From NCBI GenBank assembly GCA_963794995.1, contig CAWCFV010000002.1, positions 992,001-1,056,000 on the forward strand: a DNA stretch of 64,000 nucleotides. The letters are read 5' to 3'. The translations under genes were made by a program, and so were the position numbers. The notes under the pieces are model-generated. The model saw only the letters and a program-made list of their open reading frames with translations. It did not search any database and was not told the DNA's origin. This DNA comes from CAWCFV01 sp963794995 (GTDB taxonomy: Bacteria; Actinomycetota; Actinomycetes; JACCUZ01). Below, piece by piece: positions 37,457-44,664 of this stretch (the stretch's first letter is position 1; the number at the start of each line of letters is the position of its first letter).

Positions 37457-37748
37457 GTGTGCGCTCCTGTGTCCGTAGTAGGCATGCACGAGCTCGCCGA
37501 TCCGGGCGGGCGCCTTTGCTGGGGACCCAGCGTCGAACGGTGGTTCGGGGTCGTACTGGATGGACAGCTGCACCGCTTGGGCGACGTCAGGGCCGATGCC
37601 GGCGGAACTGCCCGCTGTCGTCGAGGACCGCCCCCGGTTCCAGGGCCACGAACACCGGGCGCACACCGGGCGCAGCCGCGAGCACCTGGAACGCGCCAAC
37701 CACGTCGAGGGCGGTGAACCCGGGGTAGAGACCGTGCACGACCTTCAT
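37457..37748 (-). pseudogene. DJ-1/PfpI family gene with internal deletion
   Basis: The ATG at 37748 begins a typical DJ-1/PfpI N-terminus (MKVVHGLYPGFTALDVVGAF, then VRPVFVALEPGAVLDDSG) which runs into a stop near 37600. The family C-terminus (GPDVAQAVQLSIQYDPEPPF, then DAGSPAKAPARI) follows in another frame and then joins the open frame of the M23 gene. The middle of the protein, including the nucleophile cysteine elbow, is missing. This is a remnant of about 80 residues out of nearly 200. It faces a complete GlxA-like regulator (37848) that itself has a DJ-1 domain, so the pair was probably once a regulator with its target enzyme. Confidence 0.75.
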
Positions 37749-37823
37749 GACGTCAGCGTGCGGTCGGTGGCCCGACAGTCACAAGGACACGTTGTTGACG
37801 ATGCCAGCCATCGACAACGCGCC

Positions 37824-37851
37824 TACGCTGCAGCGCATGGACACCTGGTGA
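37824..37851 (+). promoter_or_regulatory. -10 box and 4-codon minicistron before glxA-like gene
   Basis: TACGCT (37824-37829), 7 nt, then ATG GAC ACC TGG TGA (37837-37851), encoding Met-Asp-Thr-Trp. The TGA overlaps the GTG start of the regulator (GTGA). A leaderless mini-ORF coupled to the main gene is a possible way to load ribosomes. A TTGACG at 37795-37800 is too distant for a standard -35. Confidence 0.45.
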
Positions 37852-38822
37852 ACGCCCCTCGGGTCGTGATCGTGACGTTCGACTCGGCGCAGATCCTCGA
37901 CGTCACCGGGCCCCTGGAGGTGTTCTCCAGCGCCTCCCGCTTCGTGCCGGGCGTGCGTTACCGGACCGAGGTCGTCAGCGTTCGGGGTGGGCCGGTGCGC
38001 GCCAGCTGCGGACTGGAGTTCGCCTCCTCCTCCATTGCCGAGGTGCGTGCCCCCATCGACACGTTGGTGGTCGCCGGCGGTACCGGCATGTACGCCGCGG
38101 CTGCCGACGACCTCCTGCTGCGCCACGTGCGCCGGTTGGCCGGTGGCGCCCGCCGCGTCACCTCCGTGTGCTCCGGCGCGTTCGTGCTCGCCGCGGCGGG
38201 TCTGCTGGACGGGCGGCGAGCCACGACCCACTGGGCCGCGTGCGACCTGCTCGACACCAGCTACTCCGAGATCACCGTGGACCACGACGCGATCTACGTC
38301 CACGACGGGAACGTGTGGACCTCAGCGGGCGTCACCGCCGGCATCGACCTCGCGCTCGCGCTGGTCGCCGACGACCACGGGCACCGCGCCGCTGCCACGG
38401 TGGCCCGGCACCTGGTCGTCTACCTGCAGCGATCCGGCGGCCAAGCCCAGTTCTCCGCCGTGATGGCGGGCCAGGCCGCGGACACCGAGCCCGTCCGCGA
38501 CCTGCTGTCCTGGCTGCGCGACAACCTCGACGCCGACCTGTCACTAGCCGCCCTGGCCCGGCAGATCAACCTGTCAGAGCGCCAGTTCACCCGGGTGTTC
38601 AAGGCCGAAGTCGGATCCACCGCCGCCGACCACGTCGAGGCGGTCCGTCTCGAGTCCGCGTGCCGCCTGTTGGAGACCACGCACAGCTCGATCGAACAGG
38701 TGGCCAAGACCTGCGGATTCGGCACCCCAGAAACCATGAACCGCACCTTCCGCCGCCGGCTCAACACCACCCCGGGCGAGCACCGTCACCACTTCAGCGG
38801 GGGGACCAAGGGCGCTATCTGA
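37848..38822 (+). CDS. GlxA-like AraC regulator with DJ-1 domain
   Basis: 324 residues: N-terminal DJ-1/PfpI domain (about 1-190; VVIVTFDSAQILDVTGPLEV, nucleophile elbow SVCSGAFVLAAAGLLDGRRATTHW) and C-terminal AraC-type HTH (about 215-315; DADLSLAALARQINLSERQF, RLLETTHSSIEQVAKTCGFG, FRRRLNTTPGEHR). The GTG start at 37848 overlaps the stop of a four-codon minicistron. Divergent from a broken DJ-1/PfpI gene, so it may have lost its main target. Ligand or substrate unknown. The domain is complete and looks functional. Confidence 0.88.
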   Translation: MNAPRVVIVTFDSAQILDVTGPLEVFSSASRFVPGVRYRTEVVSVRGGPVRASCGLEFASSSIAEVRAPIDTLVVAGGTGMYAAAADDLLLRHVRRLAGGARRVTSVCSGAFVLAAAGLLDGRRATTHWAACDLLDTSYSEITVDHDAIYVHDGNVWTSAGVTAGIDLALALVADDHGHRAAATVARHLVVYLQRSGGQAQFSAVMAGQAADTEPVRDLLSWLRDNLDADLSLAALARQINLSERQFTRVFKAEVGSTAADHVEAVRLESACRLLETTHSSIEQVAKTCGFGTPETMNRTFRRRLNTTPGEHRHHFSGGTKGAI

Positions 38823-38897
38823 CACGGAGCTTGGCCGGTCCTCCGGGTGGTTGAGACGACGGTCGGCTTCCCCGGTGGTGACCGCGGTGGTCACGGG

Positions 38898-39227
38898 TCA
38901 TCGCCGCCCGCAGCAGCGGTATGCCTGAGCCTGGCGAGACAGGCCATCGGGCACCGACACCTCGGAGGCGTCCGGCCCCTGGCGCGTAGCAGGGAGCGGC
39001 GTCGGTCGTCGGCCGCGGCCAGCCGCTCTCCCAGCTCGACGTACCAGCCCGGCGCGCCGCCGCGCTGCCGGTGGTTGCTCCTGCCGGCCCGCGCTCCATG
39101 CACCACTCCGGCCGGACCACCCGTGCGCTGCCTCTCCCACGGCGGGGAGCTCCTCCTCGGGGAGGGTGATCGCGCCGTCGTCGAACGAGACTGCACCGTC
39201 GTCGAACGAGACCAGGTACCTGGTCAT
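38898..39227 (-). pseudogene. degenerate YCII-like fragment
   Basis: The first 35 residues (MTRYLVSFDDGAVSFDDGA, then ITLPEEELPAVGEAAH) look like the start of the YCII-related family in actinobacteria, but a 21-bp tandem duplication doubles the SFDDGA segment, and the rest of the frame (to 38898) is low-complexity Arg/Ala/Gly with no family match. The rest of 38823-39265 has no convincing gene. I call it a remnant with low certainty; a small real gene is possible. Confidence 0.35.
39185..39226. repeat. 21-bp tandem duplication
   Basis: Two adjacent near-identical 21-bp copies encoding the same SFDDGA segment, one or two differences between them. Approximate bounds. Confidence 0.6.
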
Positions 39228-39265
39228 CCCGTCACCCCCGTGCCACTCCCTGGTCGCACGCCTGC

Positions 39266-40369
39266 TCACTCGCGCCACACCATCAGCACGGCACGGTCGT
39301 CGTTGACTGCCGCCGCGACCCGGTCGATCAGCGTCCTGGCGCCGTGCCGGAAGCCCGCGGTCACCAGCCGCTCCGCCTCGCCCAGCAGCCGGTCGATCCC
39401 TACGGAGATGTCCTGACCGGGCCGCTCGATCAGGCCGTCGGTGAACAGCAGAAGGGCGTCCCCCCGGTCCAGCCGGCCGCGCTCGGAGACGAACGCCGCG
39501 TCGGCGAACACACCGAGCAGCGGCCCCTCGCAGTCCTCGCTCATCCGCCAGCGCCCGGAGCCGGCGGCGAACTGCACGGCGGGAGGGTGCCCGGCGACGG
39601 AGACGACGTACTCGCCCGAGCCGAGGTCGATCATGACGTGGGCCACGGTGGCGAAGCCCTCGGCCCACTGCTGCCGGATGAGGTAGCGGTTGGTGGCCGG
39701 CAGGAACTCCTCGTGCGGGACCGAGCCCAGCAGGCCGGCGAACGCCCCGGACAGCAGCAGGGCGCGCGAGCCGGCGTCGACCCCCTTGCCGGAGACGTCG
39801 ACCAGGGCGACCTCCAGCTGCGATCCGTCGTCCGAGCGGGTGGCGACCAGGAAGTCCCCGGAGAACGAGGCCCCGCCGGCCGAGCGGAGCACGACCTCGG
39901 CACACCAGCCGTCCGGCAGCTCGGGCATCTCGCCCTGGGCCACCAGGCGGTCGCGCAGGTCGACCAGCATCGAGTCGCCGCGGGTTCCCTGCACCCCCAG
40001 CCGCCCCCGTGAGCGGGCCAGCAGGTGCACGATCGCGGCGGTGGCCGCCACCACCAGGATCGCGCCGGGCGACACCGGTGGGTCGGTTGCATGGACCACC
40101 TCCAGCACGACGACCGTCGCGACGACGAGGTCGAGGAGCAGCAGGCTGCGCACGGTGAGCAGGAACCCCCCGGCGAGCACCACGAGTGCCAGCGACGACA
40201 GCGGGAACCACATGCGGTTGACCAGGAAGAGCACCGCCAGCAGGACGGCGGCCAGGCACAGGCCGAGCAGGGCGAAGCCGTCGGAGTGCAGGACGTGGCG
40301 GCGCACCCAGGTGCGCCCGCGCCACCAGAGGGCGTGCCCACCGCGGCGGCCCACCCGCTTGCCGTCCAT
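39266..40369 (-). CDS. membrane PP2C/SpoIIE-type protein phosphatase
   Basis: 367 residues from the ATG at 40369. The first ~130 residues carry about four to five membrane helices (FALLGLCLAAVLLAVLFLVN, LVVLAGGFLLTV, LLLLDLVVATVVVLEV, AILVVAATAAIVHL). The C-terminal ~220 residues are an RsbU/SpoIIE phosphatase domain: SGDFLVATR, VALVDVSGKGVDAGSRA, VAGHPPAV, GPLLGVF, ALLLFTDGLIERPGQD and the terminal NDDRAVLMVWRE. The metal-binding aspartates are in place. It probably controls an anti-sigma antagonist; no such partner is adjacent. TAGGGT ends 7 nt before the ATG, which supports this start over longer GTG options. Confidence 0.88.
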   Translation of the reverse strand: MDGKRVGRRGGHALWWRGRTWVRRHVLHSDGFALLGLCLAAVLLAVLFLVNRMWFPLSSLALVVLAGGFLLTVRSLLLLDLVVATVVVLEVVHATDPPVSPGAILVVAATAAIVHLLARSRGRLGVQGTRGDSMLVDLRDRLVAQGEMPELPDGWCAEVVLRSAGGASFSGDFLVATRSDDGSQLEVALVDVSGKGVDAGSRALLLSGAFAGLLGSVPHEEFLPATNRYLIRQQWAEGFATVAHVMIDLGSGEYVVSVAGHPPAVQFAAGSGRWRMSEDCEGPLLGVFADAAFVSERGRLDRGDALLLFTDGLIERPGQDISVGIDRLLGEAERLVTAGFRHGARTLIDRVAAAVNDDRAVLMVWRE

Positions 40370-40382
40370 GGCGAGGACCCTA
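40370..40382 (-). promoter_or_regulatory. -10 box of the PP2C gene, leaderless start
   Basis: TAGGGT at 40382-40377, 7 nt, ATG at 40369. Divergent from the eis-like gene; the shared gap is 121 bp. Confidence 0.5.
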
Positions 40383-40478
40383 GCGAGGGCGACCGGCGAC
40401 CGACGTCGGGTCGGGGACCCCGTCGGCGGCCCGGGCCGGTGGGGAGGGTCCCGGTGGCTGGCAACGATCGGTGTCTGG

Positions 40479-40490
40479 TAGGTGTGTCGC
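40479..40490 (+). promoter_or_regulatory. -10 box of the eis-like gene, leaderless start
   Basis: TAGGTG (followed by T) at 40479-40484, 6 nt, then the ATG at 40491. Weaker hexamer than the others. Confidence 0.35.
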
Positions 40491-41750
40491 ATGAGCCTCC
40501 CCGAGCCGTCCCGCCCCGGACCCTGGCCGGTCCGTGCCCTCGGCCCGGACGACTGGGCAGAGTTCGTCGACATCGACTCGCACGCCTTCGGGAGCACGAC
40601 GCCGGGCGAGCTGCTGGAGACCGAGAAGCACCTGTTCGGCGCGGGCCGCGACCTCGGTGCCTACGACGAGGCCTCCGCGGGACGGCTGGTCGGGATCGCG
40701 ACCGCGTACCAGCTGCAGCTCACCGTTCCCGGCGGCACGGTACCGACCGCGGGGGTGAGCTGGGTGGGGGTGCTGCCGACCCACCGGCGCCGTGGCGTGC
40801 TCAGGTCGCTCATGAAGGCGCAGCTCACCACCCTGCACGAGCAGGGCGGCGAGCCGCTGGCCGCGCTCTGGGCGTCCGAGCCGCCCATCTACGGCAGGTA
40901 CGGCTACGGCCTGGCGAGCCGACACTGGTCCTGCACCGTGCCTCGCCACGCGTCGGCCCTGCTGCCGGACACGCCCACCGACGACGCCCTGCGGCTGCGG
41001 CTGGTCCGCGCGGACGACTGGGCGGTGACCGCTGGGGTCTACGACCAGGTGCGAGCCGCCCGGCCGGGCATGTTCGCCCGGGACGAGCGTTGGTGGGCAC
41101 GGGCGGTCCGAGACCTCCCGGTGATGCGCGAGGGGAGGTCGCAGCTGCGCTGCGTCGTGGTCGAGGACGACGACGGCGTGCGGGGCTACGCGCGCTACGC
41201 CACGAAGCAGAGCTTCGACACCGACTTCGGCCAGGGCCAGGTCGGGGTGCGGGAGGTCCTCGCTGTCGACCCCGCGGCCCTGGCCGCGCTGTACCGCTAC
41301 CTGTTCGACCTGGACCTGATGGGCAGCACCTCCCTGTGGAACATCCCGGTGGACGACCCGCTGCTGCACTGGCTGGGCAACCCCCGCCTGGCGAAGCCGT
41401 CGACGGGTGACGCGCTCTACGTCCGCCTCGTGGACGTCGGGGCCGCGCTCGCGGCGCGTACGTATGCCGCCGCAGTCGACGTCGTGCTCGAGGTCACCGA
41501 CGCGTCGTGCCCCTGGAACGCCGGGCGCTGGCACCTGCGCGGCGACGGTGCCGGCGCGACCTGCTCACGCACCGACGAGCCGGCCGACCTCTCACTCGAC
41601 GTCCGCGAACTCGGAGCTGCCTACCTGGGCAGCACGTCGCTCGTGGAGCTGGCCGCGGCCGGGCGCGTGCACGGCCCCGGGCCTGCGCTGCGCGGGGCGA
41701 GCGACGCCTTCGCCCATTCCCCCGCCGCCTGGTGCCCGGTGGTGTTCTGA
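40491..41750 (+). CDS. eis: Eis-family GNAT acetyltransferase
   Basis: 419 residues: N-terminal GNAT domain (about 15-140; PDDWAEFVDIDSHAFG, GVSWVGVLPTHRRRGVLRSLM with the CoA-binding arginine-rich loop) and a second central GNAT-like region, followed by the SCP2-like C-terminal domain with the terminal carboxylate region ending SPAAWCPVVF. The general architecture matches Eis. In mycobacteria, Eis acetylates aminoglycosides and host proteins; for a soil actinobacterium the substrate is unknown. Start at the ATG 40491, preferred over the GTG nine bases before it. Confidence 0.88.
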   Translation: MSLPEPSRPGPWPVRALGPDDWAEFVDIDSHAFGSTTPGELLETEKHLFGAGRDLGAYDEASAGRLVGIATAYQLQLTVPGGTVPTAGVSWVGVLPTHRRRGVLRSLMKAQLTTLHEQGGEPLAALWASEPPIYGRYGYGLASRHWSCTVPRHASALLPDTPTDDALRLRLVRADDWAVTAGVYDQVRAARPGMFARDERWWARAVRDLPVMREGRSQLRCVVVEDDDGVRGYARYATKQSFDTDFGQGQVGVREVLAVDPAALAALYRYLFDLDLMGSTSLWNIPVDDPLLHWLGNPRLAKPSTGDALYVRLVDVGAALAARTYAAAVDVVLEVTDASCPWNAGRWHLRGDGAGATCSRTDEPADLSLDVRELGAAYLGSTSLVELAAAGRVHGPGPALRGASDAFAHSPAAWCPVVF

Positions 41751-41754
41751 CGCG

Positions 41755-42453
41755 ATGACAGCCAGCGACTACGACGGCTTCGCGCACGCCTACGCGGCGG
41801 AGAACGAGTCCAACCTCTTCAACGCGTACTACGAGCGACCCGAGATGCTCCGCCTCGCCGGCGACGTCTCGGGCCGCCGGATCCTCGACGCGGGGTGCGG
41901 CTCCGGTCCGCTGTCGGCAGCGCTGCAGGCCAGAGGTGCCCTCGTCACCGGCTTCGACGCCAGCGCAGCCATGGTCGACCTGGCCCGCCGGCGGCTCGGG
42001 CAGGACGCCGACCTGCACGTCGCGGACCTCGGCGCGCCCCTGCCGTTCGCCGACGCCGAGTTCGACGACGTCGTCGCGTCCCTGGTCCTGCACTACCTGG
42101 AGGACTGGGCCGGTCCGCTGGCCGAGCTGCGCCGCGTGCTCAAGCCGGGCGGTCGCCTGATCCTCTCGGTGATCCACCCCAGCGTCTACGCGATCGTCTA
42201 CCCCGATGCCGACTACTTCGCGCTCACCAGGTACTCCGAGGACTACACGATGGACGGGCAGAGTGCGGTCCTGACCTACTGGCACCGACCGCTGCACGCC
42301 GTCACGGATGCGTTCGGCGCCGCCGGGTTCCGCCTCACGACTCTCAGCGAACCGCCTCCCGCGCCCGACACCCCCCCGGAGCTGCTCCCGCCCGACCTGG
42401 AGGAAGGCCGGTCGTTCCTGTGCTTCCTCTTCTTCGTCCTTGAGCCCGCCTGA
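41755..42453 (+). CDS. class I SAM-dependent methyltransferase
   Basis: 232 residues. SAM-binding motif I DAGCGSGPLSAAL (about 44-56), acidic residue region VTGFDASAAMV, post-II VASLVLHYLEDW, and LKPGGRLILSVIHP. The substrate is not evident. It starts four bases after the eis-like stop, so the two are probably cotranscribed. The terminator-like hairpin at 42467-42486 lies just after it. Confidence 0.88.
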   Translation: MTASDYDGFAHAYAAENESNLFNAYYERPEMLRLAGDVSGRRILDAGCGSGPLSAALQARGALVTGFDASAAMVDLARRRLGQDADLHVADLGAPLPFADAEFDDVVASLVLHYLEDWAGPLAELRRVLKPGGRLILSVIHPSVYAIVYPDADYFALTRYSEDYTMDGQSAVLTYWHRPLHAVTDAFGAAGFRLTTLSEPPPAPDTPPELLPPDLEEGRSFLCFLFFVLEPA

Positions 42454-42466
42454 GACCGGGCTGTCA

Positions 42467-42486
42467 CCCCACCGGGTCGGGTGGGC
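42467..42486. terminator. short hairpin between convergent genes
   Basis: 6-bp stem (42468-42473 with 42480-42485) between the methyltransferase stop and rpiB stop; it could end transcription in both directions. No U-tract on either side. Confidence 0.4.
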
Positions 42487-42496
42487 ACCGGGCCCG

Positions 42497-42982
42497 CTAG
42501 GCGAGCGCGGGTGGTCCTGGCAGCTCGGGGAGCTCCTCTGTCTGCTCGTACCGCGCGATCATGTCGATGCGGCGGACGTGCCGGCTGTCACCGCTGAAGG
42601 GCGTGGTCACGAACCGCTCGACCAGCCGGGCCGCCTCGTCGAGGGAGTGCATGCGGGCACCGACCGACACCACGTTGGCGTCGTTGTGCTCGCGGGCCAG
42701 GGCCGCGGTGTCGTCGTTCCAGGCGAGCGCGCAGCGCACGCCGGGAACCTTGTTCGCGGCGATCGCCTCACCGTTGCCGGAGCCGCCGATCACGACGGCG
42801 AGGCTCCCGGAGTCGTTCACGGCCGCGGCCGCCGCCCGCAGCACGAACGGGGGGTAGTCGTCGACCGGGTCGTACTCGACCGGCCCGTGGTCGACGACGT
42901 CGTAGTCGAGCCCGCGCAGGTGCTCGGTCAGGTGGGCCTTGAGCTCGAAGCCGGCGTGGTCGGAGCCGAGGTGGACGCGCAT
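42497..42982 (-). CDS. rpiB: ribose-5-phosphate isomerase B
   Basis: 161 residues. RpiB signature GSDHAGFELKAHL at residues 6-18; the active-site loop is GGSGNGEAIAANK, the mycobacterial variant in which a Glu replaces the Cys of E. coli RpiB. Interconverts ribose 5-phosphate and ribulose 5-phosphate. ATG at 42982; CAGACT ends 7 nt upstream, leaderless. First gene of a stretch matching mycobacterial Rv2465c-Rv2471 order. Confidence 0.95.
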   Translation of the reverse strand: MRVHLGSDHAGFELKAHLTEHLRGLDYDVVDHGPVEYDPVDDYPPFVLRAAAAAVNDSGSLAVVIGGSGNGEAIAANKVPGVRCALAWNDDTAALAREHNDANVVSVGARMHSLDEAARLVERFVTTPFSGDSRHVRRIDMIARYEQTEELPELPGPPALA

Positions 42983-42995
42983 GGCGCGCAGTCTG
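42983..42995 (-). promoter_or_regulatory. -10 box of rpiB, leaderless start
   Basis: CAGACT at 42995-42990, 7 nt, ATG at 42982. Confidence 0.4.
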
Positions 42996-43008
42996 ACAGG
43001 GCCGCCGG

Positions 43009-43656
43009 GTGACGCGCGCACTCGGACTCGACGGCGCCCGCGGCGGCTGGGCCGGCGCCCTGGTCGAGGCCGGCGAGGTGCGCTGGCTGCGCTTCCCCGA
43101 CCTGGCGGAGGCACTCGCGCTGGACGTCGACGTCGTCGGCGTCGACATGCCGCTCGGCCTGCCGGCCACCGGTCGCCGGGAGTGCGACCTGCTCGCCAAG
43201 CGGCTCCTGGGCCGGGCCCACCCGCGGGTGTTCCTCGCGCCGCCGCGCGGCGTGCTCGCGGCCACCACCTACCCCGAGGCGAACCGGCTGCACCGCGAGC
43301 TGACCGGGGGGCTCGGGCTGTCCGTGCAGACCTGGCACCTGACACCGGGGATGCGGGCCGTCGACGCCCACGCCGACGACCCCCGTCTGGTCGAGGTGCA
43401 CCCCGAGCTGTCGTTCCAGGAGCTGTCCGGGACCCGCGTGCTGCCCACCAAGAAGTCCGCGGCCGGACGCCAGGCACGGGTCGCCGCACTCTCCGGGCCG
43501 TTCCCCGGGCTGGCGGGCGTGCCGGCCGGCGACGACGGGCTGGACGCCCTCGCCGTCGCCTGGTCGGCGCTGCGCTGGGCGACGGGCACGGCACGCTCGC
43601 TGCCCGCCGCGCCGGACCGCGACGAGCGCGGCCGGCCGATGCGGATCGTGACCTGA
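43009..43656 (+). CDS. DUF429 family predicted nuclease
   Basis: 215 residues. Begins with an RNase-H-like strand bearing the first acid (ALGLDGARGGWAGALVE), then VGVDMPLGLP with a second acid and HPELSFQELSG, a typical DUF429 pattern; C-terminal DDGLDALAVAWSALRWATG. Predicted metal-dependent nuclease of unknown role. Divergent from rpiB with only 26 bp between start codons, so they share a control region. Confidence 0.85.
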   Translation: MTRALGLDGARGGWAGALVEAGEVRWLRFPDLAEALALDVDVVGVDMPLGLPATGRRECDLLAKRLLGRAHPRVFLAPPRGVLAATTYPEANRLHRELTGGLGLSVQTWHLTPGMRAVDAHADDPRLVEVHPELSFQELSGTRVLPTKKSAAGRQARVAALSGPFPGLAGVPAGDDGLDALAVAWSALRWATGTARSLPAAPDRDERGRPMRIVT

Positions 43657-43663
43657 GCAGCCC

Positions 43664-43852
43664 TCAGGCGCTCGCCGGCGCCTCCGGCTCGAGGACGATC
43701 TCGTCCTCCCGCTGCTCGGGGACCTCGACCTCGCCGAAGGCACGGTCGTGGGGGTGCTCGGCGTGCCGCAGCGGGGGAACCACGTAGACCGGGTCCACGC
43801 CCTGCCACGAGCAGCTGTCCACGTCCCAGTAGCCCGGTCGCACGTTGATCAC
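43664..43852 (-). CDS. small hypothetical protein (62 aa)
   Basis: Begins GTG at 43852 with GGAGG 7 nt upstream: MINVRPGYWDVDSCSWQGVD, then VYVVPPLRHAEHPHDRAF. One cysteine, Trp/Pro-rich N-terminus and an acidic tail. I do not recognise the family. The good ribosome site, the convergent position to DUF429 (stops 7 nt apart) and the unusual composition suggest a real small protein. No membrane segment. Confidence 0.55.
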   Translation of the reverse strand: MINVRPGYWDVDSCSWQGVDPVYVVPPLRHAEHPHDRAFGEVEVPEQREDEIVLEPEAPASA

Positions 43853-43916
43853 TGACACACCTCCGCGTCGCAGGCCCATCCTGCGCCCGGGGAGGGGCCG
43901 GCGCCAGCCCTTTGCC

Positions 43917-44561
43917 TCAGTCGAAGATCGGGTCCCGGGTACGGGAGCGCTTGAGCTCGAAGAAGCCGTCGGTGCCGGCGACCAGCCGGACCCCGTCCCA
44001 GAGCCGGCCGGCCGCCTCGCCCCGCGGGACAGGGGACACGACCGGCCCGAAGAACGCCACGCCCTCCACGGAGACGACCGGCGTGCCGACCTCGAAGCCG
44101 ACCTGGTCCATGCCCGCGTGGTGCGACTTGATCATCGCCTCGTCGTGGGTGTCGGTCGACATCGCCTCGGCGAGGTCCGACGGGAGGCCGGCCTCGGTCA
44201 GTGCCTCCTCGACGGTGCCCCGGTCCTTGGGCCGCTGCTCGTGGTGGAACCGGGTCCCCAGCGCCGTGTACAGCGGGAGGGCGACCTGGTCGCCGTGGGC
44301 CGCCACCGCGGCGGTGACCACGCGGGCCGGGCCCCAGGCCTGGTCCATGAGCGACCGGTAGTCCGGCGGCAGGTCCCGGTCCTGGTTGAGGTACGCCAGG
44401 GACATCACGTGCCAGCGGACCTCGACGTCGCGCACCTGCTCGACCTCGAGCATCCACCGCGACGCGATCCAGGCCCACGGGCAGATCGGGTCGAACCAGA
44501 AGTCGGCGGTCGCCGGGGCGTTCCCGGACGATTCGGACGAGGAAAGCGGGCGAGAGGTCAC
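43917..44561 (-). CDS. DsbA-family mycothiol-linked oxidoreductase (CPWA type)
   Basis: 214 residues, thioredoxin fold with an inserted helical domain. The active site is DFWFDPICPWAWIASRW (residues about 20-36): CPWA, with only the first cysteine. Homologous to Rv2466c of M. tuberculosis (mycothiol-dependent reductase, CPWC), and in the same position between rpiB and pepN. The Cys-to-Ala change removes the resolving cysteine, leaving a monothiol (glutaredoxin-like) mechanism or a different role. Start GTG at 44561; divergent from pepN, 103 bp apart. Confidence 0.85.
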   Translation of the reverse strand: MTSRPLSSSESSGNAPATADFWFDPICPWAWIASRWMLEVEQVRDVEVRWHVMSLAYLNQDRDLPPDYRSLMDQAWGPARVVTAAVAAHGDQVALPLYTALGTRFHHEQRPKDRGTVEEALTEAGLPSDLAEAMSTDTHDEAMIKSHHAGMDQVGFEVGTPVVSVEGVAFFGPVVSPVPRGEAAGRLWDGVRLVAGTDGFFELKRSRTRDPIFD

Positions 44562-44664
44562 GATCCGGGCAACCCGGTGGTCGACACCGGCATTCCCGGT
44601 CCGGTCGTGGCCGCGCCGCGTGCGAAAATCCTTGCTCCCCCCCGCGAACGGAAGAAGACCTGTC

